64,000 nt of DNA from Macrostomum hystrix (lineage: Eukaryota > Platyhelminthes > Macrostomidae), in the NCBI GenBank assembly GCA_950097015.1, contig CATNEN010000032.1:1612001-1676000 (forward strand), in the 5' to 3' direction. The notes below the pieces were generated by a model. It was not told the DNA's origin, ran no database searches, and saw only the letters and a program-made list of their open reading frames with translations. This document shows, piece after piece, positions 52,301-64,000 of this stretch (the first letter of the stretch is position 1; each line of letters opens with the position of its first letter). Made by a program: the position numbers and the translations under genes.

Positions 52301-55300
52301 CCGTGTCTCATCTCTCCCGTGTCTCATCTCTCCACTGCCTCATCTCTCCCGTGTCTCATCTCTCCCGTGTCTCATCTCTCCCGTGTCTCATCTCTCCCGT
52401 GTCTCATCTCTCCCGTGTCACATCTCTCCCGTGTCTCATCTCTCCCGTGTCACATCTCCCCGGTGTCTCATCTCTCCCGTGTCACATCTCTCCCGTGTCT
52501 CATCTCTCCCGTGTCACATCTCTCCACTTTCTCTCGCGCTCACCTGGCACCTGTAGCAGGCCGGATGGAAGTCTTTTCCCATGCTGACCACCCGCAGGAC
52601 CTCCTGGGCGTCGTCGCTCTCCGGAGTGATCGGCAGGCGGCAGAGACCGCAACGGGGCGCGTACACCCGGTGATAGTCGGGCACGCAGAACACGGAGCCG
52701 GCCGGGTCGACTGTGAACGGCCGGCCATCAAGGCAGGTCTGGCATACGGAGCAGCGAAAGCAGGCCGGGTGGAAGGGCCGGCCGAGAGCCTGGAGGATGT
52801 GATCGGTGATCATGTGACCGCAGGCGGAGCACTTCTCCGCGGCCTGCTGGAAGCCGGTATAGAGAAAGTCCTGGGCGCAGTAGACAGTGGGCAAGGCGCC
52901 CTCCGTCGGAGAGGGCACCGCGTAGAAGGTCTGGCCTGGAATGCGGGGTGACTGCGGCTTGAGACAGGCAGACAGACAGACAGACACCCAGCACAGACAC
53001 CCAGCACAGACAGCCAGCACAGACACCCAGCACAGACACCCAGCACAGACAGCCAGACAGACCGACAGACACCCAGCACAGACACCCAGCACAGACACCC
53101 AGCACAGACAGGCAGACAGACCGACAGACACCCAGCACAGACAGACAGGAAGACAGACAGACAGGCAGACAGACAGACACCCAGCACAGACAGGCAGACA
53201 GACCGACAGACACCCAGCACAGACAGACAGGAAGACAGACAGACAGGCAGACAGACAGACACCCAGCACAGACAGGCAGACAGACCGACAGACACCCAGC
53301 ACAGACAGACAGGAAGACAGACAGACAGGCAGACAGACAGACACCCAGCACAGACAGACACCCAGCACAGACAGACACCCAGCACAGACAGACAGACCGA
53401 CAGACACCCAGCACAGACAGACAGGCAGACAGACAGACACCCAGCACAGACAGGCAGACAGACAGACAGACCCAGCACAGACAGGCAGACAGACAGACAG
53501 AGACCCAGCACAGACAGACACCCAGCACAGACAGACACCCATCACAGACAGACACCCAGCACAGACAGACAGACCGACAGACACCCAGCACAGACAGACA
53601 GGCAGACAGACAGACACCCAGCACAGACAGGCAGACAGACAGACAGACCCAGCACAGACAGGCAGACAGACAGACAGAGACCCAGCACAGACAGACACCC
53701 AGCACAGACAGACACCCATCACAGACAGACACCCAGCACAGACAGACAGACCGACAGACACCCAGCACAGACAGACAGACCGACAGACACCCAGCACAGA
53801 CAGGCAGACAGACAGACAGACCCAGCACAGACAGGCAGACAGACAGACAGACACCCAGCACAGACAGGCAGACAGACAGACAGACCCAGCACAGACAGGC
53901 AGACAGACAGACAGACACCCAGCACAGACAGGCAGACAGACAGACAGACACCCAGCACAGACAGACAGACCGACAGACACCCAGCACAGACAGACAGACA
54001 GACCGACAGACACCCAGCACAGACAGACAGACCGACAGACACCCAGCACAGACAGACACCCAGCACAGACAGACACCCAGCACAGACAGACACCCAGCAC
54101 AGACAGACACCCAGCACAGACAGACACCCAGCACAGACAGACACCCAGCACAGACAGACACCCAGCACAGACAGACACCCAGCACAGACAGACACCCAGC
54201 ACAGACAGACACCCAGCACAGACAGACACCCAGCACAGACAGACACCCAGCACAGACAGACCCCCAGCACAGACAGACACCCAGCACAGACAGACCCAGC
54301 ACAGACAGACAGACAGGCAGACAGACATAGATAAAAGAAAAGGAAATGGCACGAGCCTTTATTCCATGCAAAAGCCTAATATTCGCCCCTTCAAATTATT
54401 TCCAGGTAAAGTTTAGAGGACAATTGAAAACACCACTGAACGGCTAGAAGCCAAAGCGAAATCAGCAAAATCGAATCCCAGAAAGCCAGTCCGCCCTTAA
54501 AACTCTTTGGCGCTTGGAGCGGGAGAAGCAGATGAGGCGGCGGTGAGGTGGGCGGCCGCATTCCACGGCTGCTGGAGGAGCCCGTGGCGCCGCCGCATAT
54601 AAGGTCAGTTGTGGGTCGCGCCGCAGTGTGTTGGGCAGGTAAAGTCTGAAGCAAAGAATGAAGAAGCGAATCGGTAGGGGGGGAGGGTTCAAGAGCGGTG
54701 CTTCCCAGCGGCAGTAAAATATGGCGGTCAGATCGTCTGGGACCGGCACAGCTTGCGCAGATAGGAGAGGCGGATGGGACGTGGCGGTTAAGCTATTCCG
54801 TCTTCTTCTAGAAGGGTTAGAAGGGAATCCGCGTACTGAGGCGGGCTAAATTTTCCGCCAAGGCTTTTTTGCTTTCTCTCCCTTTCCTTTCCACACCATT
54901 CGAGGCGAGCAGTAGAGAGAAGAAGTCTGGGAATTCAGAAAAAGGCCAAGCTGTCTATGGTCTTGTCACCTGTGAGCTCTCTTCCGCAGCAGAAGCAGAC
55001 AAAGCAGGCCGAATGGAAAATGCTGCCCATCGCCTGGCAGGCCTCGTTCGGGCCTGTAACCTCCTTGCCGCACTTGTCGCAGGAGCCTGGGTAGAAGTGC
55101 GGCTTGATTATCGATCCTCATCTCTGTACATCCTTAACCAGCGTACATTCTGCCCCCAGCCTCCTTGATGTACATTCCTTGCTCTCCAGCCTGGCCTAAT
55201 AAATGTACATCCGAGCACTCTAACCTTTCAAATGTACATTCGAAAACTCCAGCCTCACTAATGTACTCCCCGTACACTCCAGACTCACTAATGTTCATTC

Positions 55301-55436
55301 TTGCCATTCGCTTCACTGATGTCCAAGTTAATTAAAATTGATATCCAACTTTAAATCTAGGTAAAGATTTTTCATTAGTCAAGACGATATCGTAATCACT
55401 GACCAAAACCTTGTGTCAATTGACCACTCTGAACTA

Positions 55437-55480
<44 letters not shown>

Positions 55481-55749
55481 AACTGCTGGGTATCCTGCTG
55501 CTGCTGCTGCTGCTGCGCAGAATGTGGGAGTACAGTGTGATTGCTATTGTAGGATGGCGGTGGCGGAGGTGAACCCGAGCTTCCACCACCAATTATCAAC
55601 GTCTCCTGCTGCTGCTGCTGCTGCTGCAGACTTCTGGGCCTGCTGGGAGCCGCGCTGAATGATGGTTCCGGCATCACGTGATGGATCTGCACTGGCCTGG
55701 GGAACTGCATCCGCCTAAGGCCTGGTATGTGGCCGCCGCTGCCTCCGCT

Positions 55750-55781
<32 letters not shown>

Positions 55782-55992
55782 TGAAAGAGCCGAAATTTCC
55801 AAAGCCCAGCCCCGAATCAGACGTTCTAGAGGAGGACACTGACGAAGCTGCAGAGTCCAACGGAGGTGGAGTGCCGAGCTGAGGCTCCGAGTCCAGCAGC
55901 AGCTGTAAGAATCGCTGCTGTTGCTGCTGGGGCTGCTGGCGACTGCTGCTGCTGCTGCTGCTGCTGCTGTAGCCGCCAACAAATCTCTGCAT
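49342..55992 (-). CDS. jub: Ajuba-family LIM protein (AJUBA/LIMD1/WTIP), 4 exons
   Basis: Adaptor with three C-terminal LIM zinc domains, acting at adherens junctions and in Hippo signalling in known animals. Exons 55992-55404, 55086-54970, 52935-52544 and 49470-49342, with phases 1, 1, 0; 408 residues, TGA stop. Exon 1 encodes a low-complexity N-terminus of Ser, Gly and polyglutamine runs. Exon 2 gives most of LIM1 ([26 protein letters not shown]). Exon 3 completes LIM1 ([13 protein letters not shown]) and holds LIM2 ([20 protein letters not shown]) and the first half of LIM3. Exon 4 ends LIM3 ([24 protein letters not shown]). The ILQALG...HPACFRC and [10 protein letters not shown] blocks point to Ajuba rather than zyxin or TRIP6. 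I took donor TTTTG|GTCAGT for exon 1, giving the family FG(S/T)C junction. The start is the first ATG; a spliced leader upstream is possible. All three introns carry repeats. Confidence 0.9.
49517..52525. repeat. 16-bp minisatellite in Ajuba intron 3 (3 kb)
   Basis: About 188 units of TCTCATCTCTCCCGTG with few variants. Blocks of variant order (TCCTGTG units and TCCACTGCC units) repeat after roughly 720 bp (51160 and 51880), showing higher-order duplication. It ends about 19 bp from the donor of exon 3. The frames over 1,000 codons are artefacts. Confidence 0.98.
52975..54330. repeat. CAGACAGACACC minisatellite in Ajuba intron 2
   Basis: Mixed units built from ACACCCAGCACAGACA, GACAGACA and GGCAGACAGA; the right end is a regular 16-bp array. 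It starts about 40 bp from the acceptor of exon 3. Confidence 0.96.
54331..54969. other. Ajuba intron 2, unique part
   Basis: No exon recognised. Confidence 0.5.
55125..55312. repeat. Degenerate ~30-bp repeat in Ajuba intron 1
   Basis: Six or so diverged units with AATGTACATTC and CTCCAGCCTCACT. Confidence 0.65.
55436..55640. repeat. CTG/CAG trinucleotide runs in Ajuba exon 1
   Basis: Three runs of CTG on plus (CAG in the coding strand) encode polyglutamine of up to about 14 residues. Confidence 0.9.
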
Positions 55993-57824
55993 CTGACACT
56001 CACTCAAACTGAGCTTTGCTATCTTCTTTTCGTTGGCCGAATGTTGCTAGCTGCTATGCGACACCAGTGCTACAAGGCTGCAAGACTTTTAGATAAAATT
56101 GAAAAATTTAGATTGAAAAACTAGACTAGATAGAATAGATATATAGTACAGTGTGTCTACATAAAAATGATGTATTCTAAAATTATTTGTGTCATTTATA
56201 TATACATTAATTACTTGCAAGCAAACATATATTTTAATCAGAAAGTTCATATAATTAACATTAGTAAATAGTAATATACAACAATTCTAGAAAAAGTTAT
56301 AATGTTTAATTTGACTATTATGAGGGGTAGAATACAAGTGTTTGCAACATTGAAACAAAAAAATAAAGAAATACAAAATTAAAATAAAAAACGCCTCACT
56401 AACGTTGAAACAGTCTATTTCGTTTCTACGTTCGTTTAAATAAGAAAATCTACGCGTGCACTCACGCAATATTATTATTGTACCTACACTACATTAATAT
56501 CCATACACAACATAATATGCAACGTTATATATCAATGTACTACAATCCATTGTACTATGTGCTATAAAGAAATTAGTTGCAATACCTTAAGAAAATAAGC
56601 AATACATACATTTTTCACTGGAAAATACTATGAGTGATAGTTAAGACATTATGGTCTATTATTTTCTATTAGAAAGTATATAAAGCTCATATATATTTGT
56701 TTATGTTACATATATAGTCTATATAGTATACAGCGTCAGTTAAATATATATATTGTCGTATATATTGTACGACGAGGTCACGGAAGGAGTACCCACGTTC
56801 GGAAACACCAGTGCAGGCCTAGAACATTGCGTCAATTAATTTCGCGCGATCATTTAACTTCGTTGCATAAAAACAAATTTTTATATCTCATAATTACATT
56901 GAAATATGTTATACATTTTTTTCAAGAAAGGGAAATATGACCACCTGAAATGTATTTTTTAAGTCCAGTTCGTTATCTTTTTAATGCTATGTAGAACGAA
57001 ATATTTATGAACTTCTAGTGTTAAATGTAAAAAATGGGCCGGAAAACACATGAGAGGTTGTACATTTAAAATATGGTATGATAAAACGCTTTGGAATTTT
57101 ACAATAAGTATACTTTCAAATAATTTTGTATTTCAAACAGTACTAAACGATTAACTTGAGTGATTTGAACTACTCGTTTGACTGAATTTCGCTGTCGAAA
57201 ACGCATAAGTTGTTTTATTTTCCAACGATTTGCACTGTAGAAATTTAAATAAAAGCATAAATATCAACTAGTGGGTTAAAGTGAAAATTAAACTACTCAT
57301 AAATTGGATTTCGAAAATCAGAGGTATGCGGTTTTGCTGAAATGAGTTGAAATTACAGTCTTATTTATGTCTGCTTAATACGAATATAGAAGACCTCACA
57401 ATGTGCATCAAATTGGTCATACGAGTATTAGACTTTTTAATATTGCCATTCAAATCGATATATCGAAGATGCGTCACGAAAACAAAATTCGAATGGCCAT
57501 ATCATGCATGTATCGATCACGATCAGCTCAGCGTTGATCCAGGGAGGTTTTGTAACCTTTTAAAAATATGTTGGCTGCAGATGCTCAAGAAATCGCGTGA
57601 TTAACTTTTGGTGTCATTGAAATATACTTGCGAGGGTAAATATTGCCTTTGTAATTGGGAGCCCAGGAGCCTGGACACAATCGATACTCTGAGGCTTTCC
57701 ATCAATGTAGCAGCGATCTGCCGTGACACGGTAGAAGCGAAACAATCGTAATGTCTCTATCCGTAACAGGTGAGTTTATCGATACTATGTACAATCGATA
57801 CACTGAAAAACTGTTGTCATCTCT
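55993..57824. other. AT-rich gene-free stretch
   Basis: Very AT-rich, with no supported gene. An 85-codon frame at 57347-57604 has no recognisable similarity. Confidence 0.5.
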
Positions 57825-59370
57825 AGCAGATGAAACACCATGTCTAGCAGATGAACTACCATGTCTAGAAGATGAACTGCCATGTCTAGCAGATGAACTA
57901 CCATGTCTAGAAGATGAACTGCCATGTCTAGCAGATGAACTACCATGTCTAGCAGATGAACTACCATGTCTAGAAGATGAACTGCCATGTCTAGCAGATG
58001 AACTACCATGTCTAGCAGATGAACTACCATGTCTAGCAGATGAACTACCATGTCTAGCAGATGAACTACCATGTCTAGCAGATGAACTACCATGTCTAGC
58101 AGATGAACTACCATGTCTAGCAGATGAACTACCATGTCTAGCAGATGAACTACCATGTCTAGAAGATGAACTGCCATGTCTAGAAGATGAACTGCCATGT
58201 CTAGCAGATGAACTACCATGTCTAGAAGATGAACTGCCATGCCTAGCAGATGAACTACCATGTCTAGCAGATGAACTACCATGTCTAGCAGATGAACTAC
58301 CATGTCTAGAAGATGAACTACCATGTCTAGCAGATGAACTACCATGTCTAGCAGATGAACTACCATGTCTAGCAGATGAACTAACATGTCTAGCAGATGA
58401 ACTACCATGTCTAGCAAATGAACTACCATGTCTAAAAAATGAACTACCATGTCTAGAAAATGAACTACCATATCTAGAAGATGAACTGCCATGTCTAGCA
58501 GATGAACTACCATGTCTAGCAGATGAACTACCATGTCTAGAAGATGAACTGCCATGCCTAGCAGATGAACTACCATGTCTAGCAGATGAACTACCATGTC
58601 TAGCAGATGAAACACCATGTCTAGCAGATGAACTACCATGTATAGAAGATGAACTGCCAAGTCTAGCAGATAAACTACCATGTCTAGCAGATGAACTACC
58701 ATGTCTAGCAGATGAACTACCATGTCTAGAAGATGAACTGCCATGCCTAGCAGATGAACTACCATGTCTAGCAGATGAACTACCATGTCTAGCAGATGAA
58801 CTACCATGTCTAGCAGATGAACTACCATGTCTAGCAAATGAACTACCATGTCTAAAAAATGAACTACCATGTCTAGAAAATGAACTACCATGTCTAGCAA
58901 ATGAACTACCATGTCTAGCAGATGAACTACCATGTCTAAAAAATGAACTACCATGTCTAGAAAATGAACTACCATGTCTAGCAAATGAACTACCATGTCT
59001 AGCAGATGAACTACCATGTCTAGCAAATGAACTACCATGTCTAAAAAATGAACTACCATGTCTAGCAAATGAACTACCATGTCTAGCAGATGAACTACCA
59101 TGTCTAGCAAATGAACTACCATGTCTAAAAAATGAACTACCATGTCTAGCAGATGAACTACCATGTCTAGCAGATGAACTACCATGTCTAGCAGATGAAC
59201 TACCATGTCTAGCAAATGAACTGCCAAGTCTAGCAGATGAATTACCATGTCTAGAAGATGAACTGCGATGTCTAGAAGATGAACTGCCATGTCTAGCAGA
59301 TGAAACACCATGTCTAGCAGATGAACTACCATGTCCAGCAGGAGAACTACCATGTCTGGCAGTAGAACAA
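57825..59370. repeat. 21-bp minisatellite (1.5 kb)
   Basis: About 73 units with core GAACTACCATGTCTAGCAGA; variants have GAAGAT, AAAAAT and GCAAAT. Three frames of over 500 codons on the two strands are open because the period is seven codons; none is evidence of a gene. Confidence 0.97.
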
Positions 59371-60060
59371 CCAATGTCTAAAATATTGACCGGTTCCTCA
59401 AAACTTGAATTTTTAAGCAGCAGATTTTTACCTGTGAAAGTGAAAATAAATTTCAGAGAAGTCAAAATAAAATTATTTTTTCGCAATGTGCACTTTTTAT
59501 TTAGTTCTGATAATGGAACATTGATTTGCTCTCGGTATTGTTGGAAAAGGGAATCGGACAAACTAAAAGTATTAATCGACCTAGTTACCGCGTCAATTTA
59601 GGGCAAACAAACAATGTTGACATTAAACGACATTTAAACAGGACAAGACAAGCTAGTGTAAAAATCTAACCACAAATCTAAAATCTAGTCAAAGCCAAGG
59701 TTTAAAAAAAACTAATTATTGTTGCGTCATCATGTGTCATCGGATTTCCTGTTAATTTGCCTGCCTATCAACCAGTACTTTTCATATAGCCAACTCGAGA
59801 CAAACCAACCAGTTTTTATGATGCGCAGATCTTAAAAAAGGACTCAATCATTCAAAGCTACCGCTTGAATGAAAAACAAAATCACACACAAAACAACACA
59901 AAACTCCTCTGCGGCTTAAGGTGATCACTGTCACCAATGCATTTCATTTCGAGTACCCCCAATATCACACATCTCATTCCCTAGTACCACATCTCCGACC
60001 TATTTTCACATCTCAACAACTAGCTCGTACTTATAACATCTCAAATTCTTCTTTTTTTCT
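59371..60060. other. Intergenic sequence
   Basis: No supported gene. Confidence 0.5.
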
Positions 60061-60312
60061 CACATCTCACTCCCACATCACACATCTAATTTCCTCATCT
60101 CACATCTCAATCCCATTTCTCACATCTCAATCCCATTTCTCACATCTCACTCCCATTTCTCACATCTCAATCCCATTTCTCACATCTCACTCCCATTTCT
60201 CACATCTCACTCCCATTTCTCACATCTCACTCCCATATCTCAAATCACACTTCCATATCTCACATCTCACTCACATCTCACATCTCACTCCCAAATCTCA
60301 CATCTCACTCCC
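60061..60312. repeat. 20-bp minisatellite next to the GPCR stop
   Basis: About 12 units of CTCCCATTTCTCACATCTCA, ending within 10 bases of the GPCR stop codon, so it forms its 3' UTR or flank. Confidence 0.92.
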
Positions 60313-60317
60313 TACTT

Positions 60318-61528
60318 TCAGAACTTGTACTCCTCCCGCCTGGAGGTGGAGGAGGTGGCAGCCCCGGAGGACATCGGCTGCAGCTGCAGCTGCTTGGCGG
60401 CGGTGCCAGACGATGAGAAGAACTCCGCGGCCGCTGCGCCTCTGAGACCACGCTGACGGCAGCAGCGGCAGCCGAGGCAGCAGCGGCAGCCGAGGCAGCA
60501 GCAGAGGGCGGTCAGCAGGACTCGAACCAAATAGCGCTTGAATCTGCGCACTTTGAACAGGTAAAAATAGAAATTCACAGACAAGTTGATGTAGGCAACC
60601 ACCATTAGGATGGTGTTCAGGTAGGAAACATTGTAGAATAGGCTCGGATTGCTCAACTCGTAGCCATAGAATTTCAGAAATGAGAACAACGGCCAGCTGA
60701 CTGAGTAGGGCAGGTTCAGCGCCAGGTACTGCAGTGACAGCAGCACCATGGTGATCTTGACGTCCGACTCGGCACTGGAAGCCGCCTGCTCGTGGCTTCG
60801 CTGGCGCATCCGGTTCAGCCGGTAGCCGACCACGGCAGTCAAATTGCCAGCCAGTATGAGGAAGGCTGGCACAGTGTAGTTGATAAACAGCATCTGGTAG
60901 TTGAAGGCCAGACTGTAGTCAGCGGGCAGGTGCAGGCTTGGATAGCAGCCAATCAGAGAGCCGTTGACGAATCGGGGTCGGATTTCAAACGTCACAAACA
61001 CCTGCGTCCACAGGAGGGCGGCGATCAGGGAGACAGCAACTACGGAGGCTAAGCGTCGGCGAACGGTGAAGAAGCGGATGAACCGAACCGGCGACAGAAG
61101 GCAGGCGGCCCGCTCGAAGGACAGAACGACCATGACGTACGCGCCAATGCTCTGGCAGATCATCTGGATGTAGCGCAGAATGCGGCAGGTGGCCAGGCTC
61201 TGGAGAAACACGTCGAACCAGGCCAGGCCGAAGTCCTGCAGAGTTGTCGCCGTCCACTGGAAGATGCAGAGAAGCCAAACAGACAGGAAGTCGCTGACGG
61301 ACAGGACCAGAAAGTACAGGCAGGAGGGCGGGAACTTGGAATAGAAGACGGAGAAGATGATGGCCGCAATCAGGTTGTTGACGACCCCAAGCAGGCCGTT
61401 GATGATGAGGACATAGTCGGTGAAGATCTTCAAGGCCAGCACCATGCCGGGCAGCAGGTGGAGGCTCGACTGCATCGTCGGGCCGTCAGCGCCTGCTCCG
61501 CTGGAGTTTTCAGCCCGGCTGAAATCAT
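60318..61528 (-). CDS. Rhodopsin-class GPCR, last coding exon (peptide-receptor-like)
   Basis: Seven-transmembrane receptor. The exon opens at acceptor CTGCGCTCGCAG (61528); the first Met before TM1 is at 61475, giving 385 residues if used as the start. TM1 [20 protein letters not shown]2 [18 protein letters not shown]3 with the disulphide Cys in [12 protein letters not shown] and SFERAA in place of DRY; ECL2 Cys in IGCYPSL; TM7 [13 protein letters not shown] in place of NPxxY. The SVNFxxY form of TM7 is known in FMRFamide-type and related invertebrate peptide receptors, so that class is my inference; the ligand cannot be told. Glycosylation sites (ENSS, VNGS) are present. The tail is Cys-rich (CCCLGCRCC), possibly palmitoylated. 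An upstream exon is likely beyond the 61605-62035 array but was not identified. Confidence 0.88.
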
Positions 61529-61604
61529 CTGCGAGCGCAGGGGATGAAAGGGTCGAGTTTTGTGGGCCTGGGTATTGAATACAATGGGAGACAAGCTGAC
61601 AAAC

Positions 61605-62035
61605 TGGAGACAGACAGACACCTGCAGACACAATGGAGACAGACAGACACCTGCAGACACAATGGTGATAGACAGACAGACACCTGCAGACACACTGGAG
61701 ACAGACAGACACCTGCAGACACACTGGAGACAGACAGACACCTGCAGACACAATGGAGACAGACAGACACCTGCAGACACAATGGTGATAGACAGACAGA
61801 CACCTGCAGACACAATGGTGATAGACAGACAGACACCTGCAGACACAATGGTGATAGACAGACAGACACCTGCAGACACACTGAAGACAGACACCTGCAG
61901 ACACAATGGTGATAGACAGACAGACACCTGCAGACACAATGGTGATAGACAGACAGACACCTGCAGACACACTGAAGACAGACACCAGCAGACACACTGG
62001 AGACAGACAGACAGACAGACACTTGCAGACAGGCA
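61605..62035. repeat. CAGACAGACACCTGCAGACA minisatellite upstream of the GPCR exon
   Basis: About 16 units of 24-31 bp with CACAATGGAGACAGA or CACAATGGTGATAGA. It begins about 75 bp from the exon acceptor, so it is presumably intronic. Confidence 0.95.
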
Positions 62036-62900
62036 CTGGGCATAAATTGAAATTGGCACAGCGAAGCTTACCCATTTTTGTCCTGCGAAAAAAAACAACT
62101 CAGGTGGGCTTGAAAAGGACTCTAAGAATGGGCAGGCTCGGAGCTGAATCAAGGCAGAATTTTTAGGCTGACTTTTTAGGCAGCCGGGGCAGATTGGAGG
62201 AGGACGAAATATTTTAAACTGCAGCCCATTGGTGAGCAGCCTTTGATCTATCGTCACCTGGCGCACGGACCGGTGTGATGCAAATTAGTCGAATTGCCTG
62301 CATCCAGCTAATCATTTTCAAATTGCTTTTTTAATGAAACAGAAAATGAAAACGCGCCTGAATGCGAAGTACATTGTCAAGTGTACTCGCTTGATCATTT
62401 GGATCGGGATTTGGGATTAAAATAATGGGGATTTCAGGAATTCTGGATTTCAGCAACTGGGTATCCGGAGTGAACTCTCAGTCTTGTTTTGTTACTAGAG
62501 TCCTCAGTGTTTACTCCCTGAGGGAACAATCTCCCAGCTTGACAATTTGAGGAGCTGAAAGCAGCTAGGTGTTCAATTTTTTTTCTATCTCCTGGAATTG
62601 GCGGAGGACAACTCCCCCAGAAAATAGGACTGCCTCGCTAGCGCAGGTGCGTAGAAAATTCACAAGAGTCGCCACTGAAAAAAGATTTCCGTAATTGTCG
62701 CAACGGTGCACGGCGCTAGAATCTAGAACAAGTAATCTGCTGGACCAGTTCTCAGCATTCTGGACATTCCGGACTGATGAGCAGAGCAAGTAGAAAAGCT
62801 GAGAAAATTTGAACCAAAACTGAACTCACTCGCGCCTGCTGTTGTTAATCTCCACGATTTAGGGATCGTTGCAGAGCAAAATCGTAGTAGGGTTTTTAAA
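62036..62900. other. Sequence upstream of the GPCR
   Basis: No exon recognised. It may contain the 5' end of the GPCR gene. Confidence 0.4.
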
Positions 62901-62902
62901 CG

Positions 62903-63352
62903 GAATCGTACCAGGATTCGAATGCATAATCACACCAGGATTCGAAGTACGAATCGTACCAGGATTCGAGGTAGTACGAATCGTACCAGGATTCGAGGTA
63001 GTACGAATCGTACCAGGATTCGAGGTAGTAAGAATCGTACCAGGATTCGAGGTAGTAAGAATCGTACCAGGATTCGAGGTAGTAAGAATCGTACCAGGAT
63101 TCGAGGTAGTAAGAATCGTACCAGGATTCGAGGTAGTAAGAATCGTACCAGGATTCGAGGTAGTAAGAATCGTACCAGGATTCGAGGTAGTAAGAATCGG
63201 TCCAGGATTCGAAGGCAGAATCGTACCAGGATTTAAAAGCAGAATCGTACCAGGATTTAAAAGCAGAATTCTAGCAGGATTCGAATGCAGAATCGTACCA
63301 GGATTCGAATGCAGAATCGTACCAGGATTCGAATGCAGAATCGTACCAGGAT
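62903..63352. repeat. 27-bp minisatellite
   Basis: About 17 units with core GAATCGTACCAGGATTCGAG; the outer units are 21 bp. Confidence 0.95.
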
Positions 63353-64000
63353 ACGTACTTCAAATGTAAATCCATCTAGCAACTAATGCAAACAACAAAA
63401 ACGGACACAATGCACTAATTTGAATTTCTAAATTTGGTGGCAGAATATAATCTAGGCTGCTTGCTGATGGCAACTGGTTTATATGAAATAAATAACAGAT
63501 GAAAGTAGATCAACTGGGATATTGTTAAAGCTAATTGGAGTCCAGATTGGAGGCTCACATCAAAGCTGCTAAAGGACTTATCAGGGTGACAAACAAAACT
63601 AAGTATGCTCGAAAACAATTTACCCTCCATTGAGCACACGACAATCGGTTTTCTTAATTTAGACAGCAAAGGATTATGTTCTTGTTGATAAGTAATAGAT
63701 AAACTAAACATCTGAAAATTTCACAAAAATCACGTCTTTTTGTAAAGTAAGTTTTTACTAAGAAGCCGAAAAAACACCAGCTGAAACTTCCATATAAGGT
63801 AAGATTGTACTTTTTGAGTGCATGTTCGAATGATTAAATTTCGGATTGATCATGAAATTTCGGATTGATCACCAACTTTTAGGCTCGTGGAATTTCGGGT
63901 TAGTAAATATTCGGCCACCCATTTGATTCCGCAGTTTTCTATTGACAACTTCAGCTTTCACCGGAAGCAAATTGTGAAACATGTTGGAAATAGAGTCATC
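63353..64000. other. AT-rich window end
   Basis: Nothing recognised. Confidence 0.5.

Noticed and set aside
49449-52951. Three frames over 1,000 codons ([15 protein letters not shown] type)
   Set aside because: Frame-invariant reading of the 16-bp array in Ajuba intron 3.
55404-55420. Alternative Ajuba exon 1 donor CAAG|GTTTTG
   Set aside because: Also phase 1, but GTCAGT is the better donor and gives the conserved FG(S/T)C junction.
57702-59601. Frames of 529-619 codons on both strands
   Set aside because: A 21-bp period keeps frames open on both strands; products are monotonous and unlike any known protein.

Overview
The window is nuclear DNA of an invertebrate animal. It holds multi-exon genes with GT-AG introns, CAG-rich polyglutamine tracts, AATAAA signals and animal-only gene families: a GABA/glycine vesicular transporter, an Ajuba-type LIM protein, calcyphosin, IFT22, a phospholipase D of the PX-PH-HKD type and a rhodopsin-class GPCR. 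Free-living flatworms or another lophotrochozoan would fit the repeat load, but that placement is inference and no species can be read from the sequence.

Layout, left to right. Positions 1-16943 hold two tandem copies of the 3' end of a phospholipase D gene on the minus strand. Copy A (to 8845) is 5'-truncated inside an exon. Copy B is continuous with a 17-exon gene that runs leftwards from an ATG at 35389 to a stop at 11383. I rebuilt all 17 exons; every phase agrees except for one single-base frameshift in a PH-domain exon. Upstream lie IFT22 (minus, intronless, ATG 36820) and, head to head with it, a three-exon calcyphosin (plus, 37829-39221). A perfectly bounded hAT-like MITE (39695-40234) follows, then three-exon VGAT (minus, 43010-47832), four-exon Ajuba (minus, 49342-55992), an AT-rich gene-poor stretch, and the last coding exon of a GPCR (minus, 60318-61528). 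Most of the many other long open frames are tandem-repeat artefacts.

The dominant property is tandem repetition. By my reading about half of the window is minisatellite, in some 30 arrays with different units of 14-65 bp. Most introns of the five intron-bearing genes carry an array with a largely private unit, often starting within 0-60 bp of a splice site. Two arrays have captured a copy of the neighbouring exon boundary. One 39-bp array contains the real 3' splice site in its terminal unit and stays open in the downstream exon's frame for about a dozen units, so alternative acceptor use could add multiples of 13 residues. Duplicated copies A and B are almost identical in unique sequence but differ strongly in array length, so arrays turn over much faster than flanks.

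Gene relationships are mostly independent. The exception is the IFT22/calcyphosin pair: both are cilium-associated families, they are divergent, and an RFX-type X-box lies 70 bp upstream of the IFT22 start.
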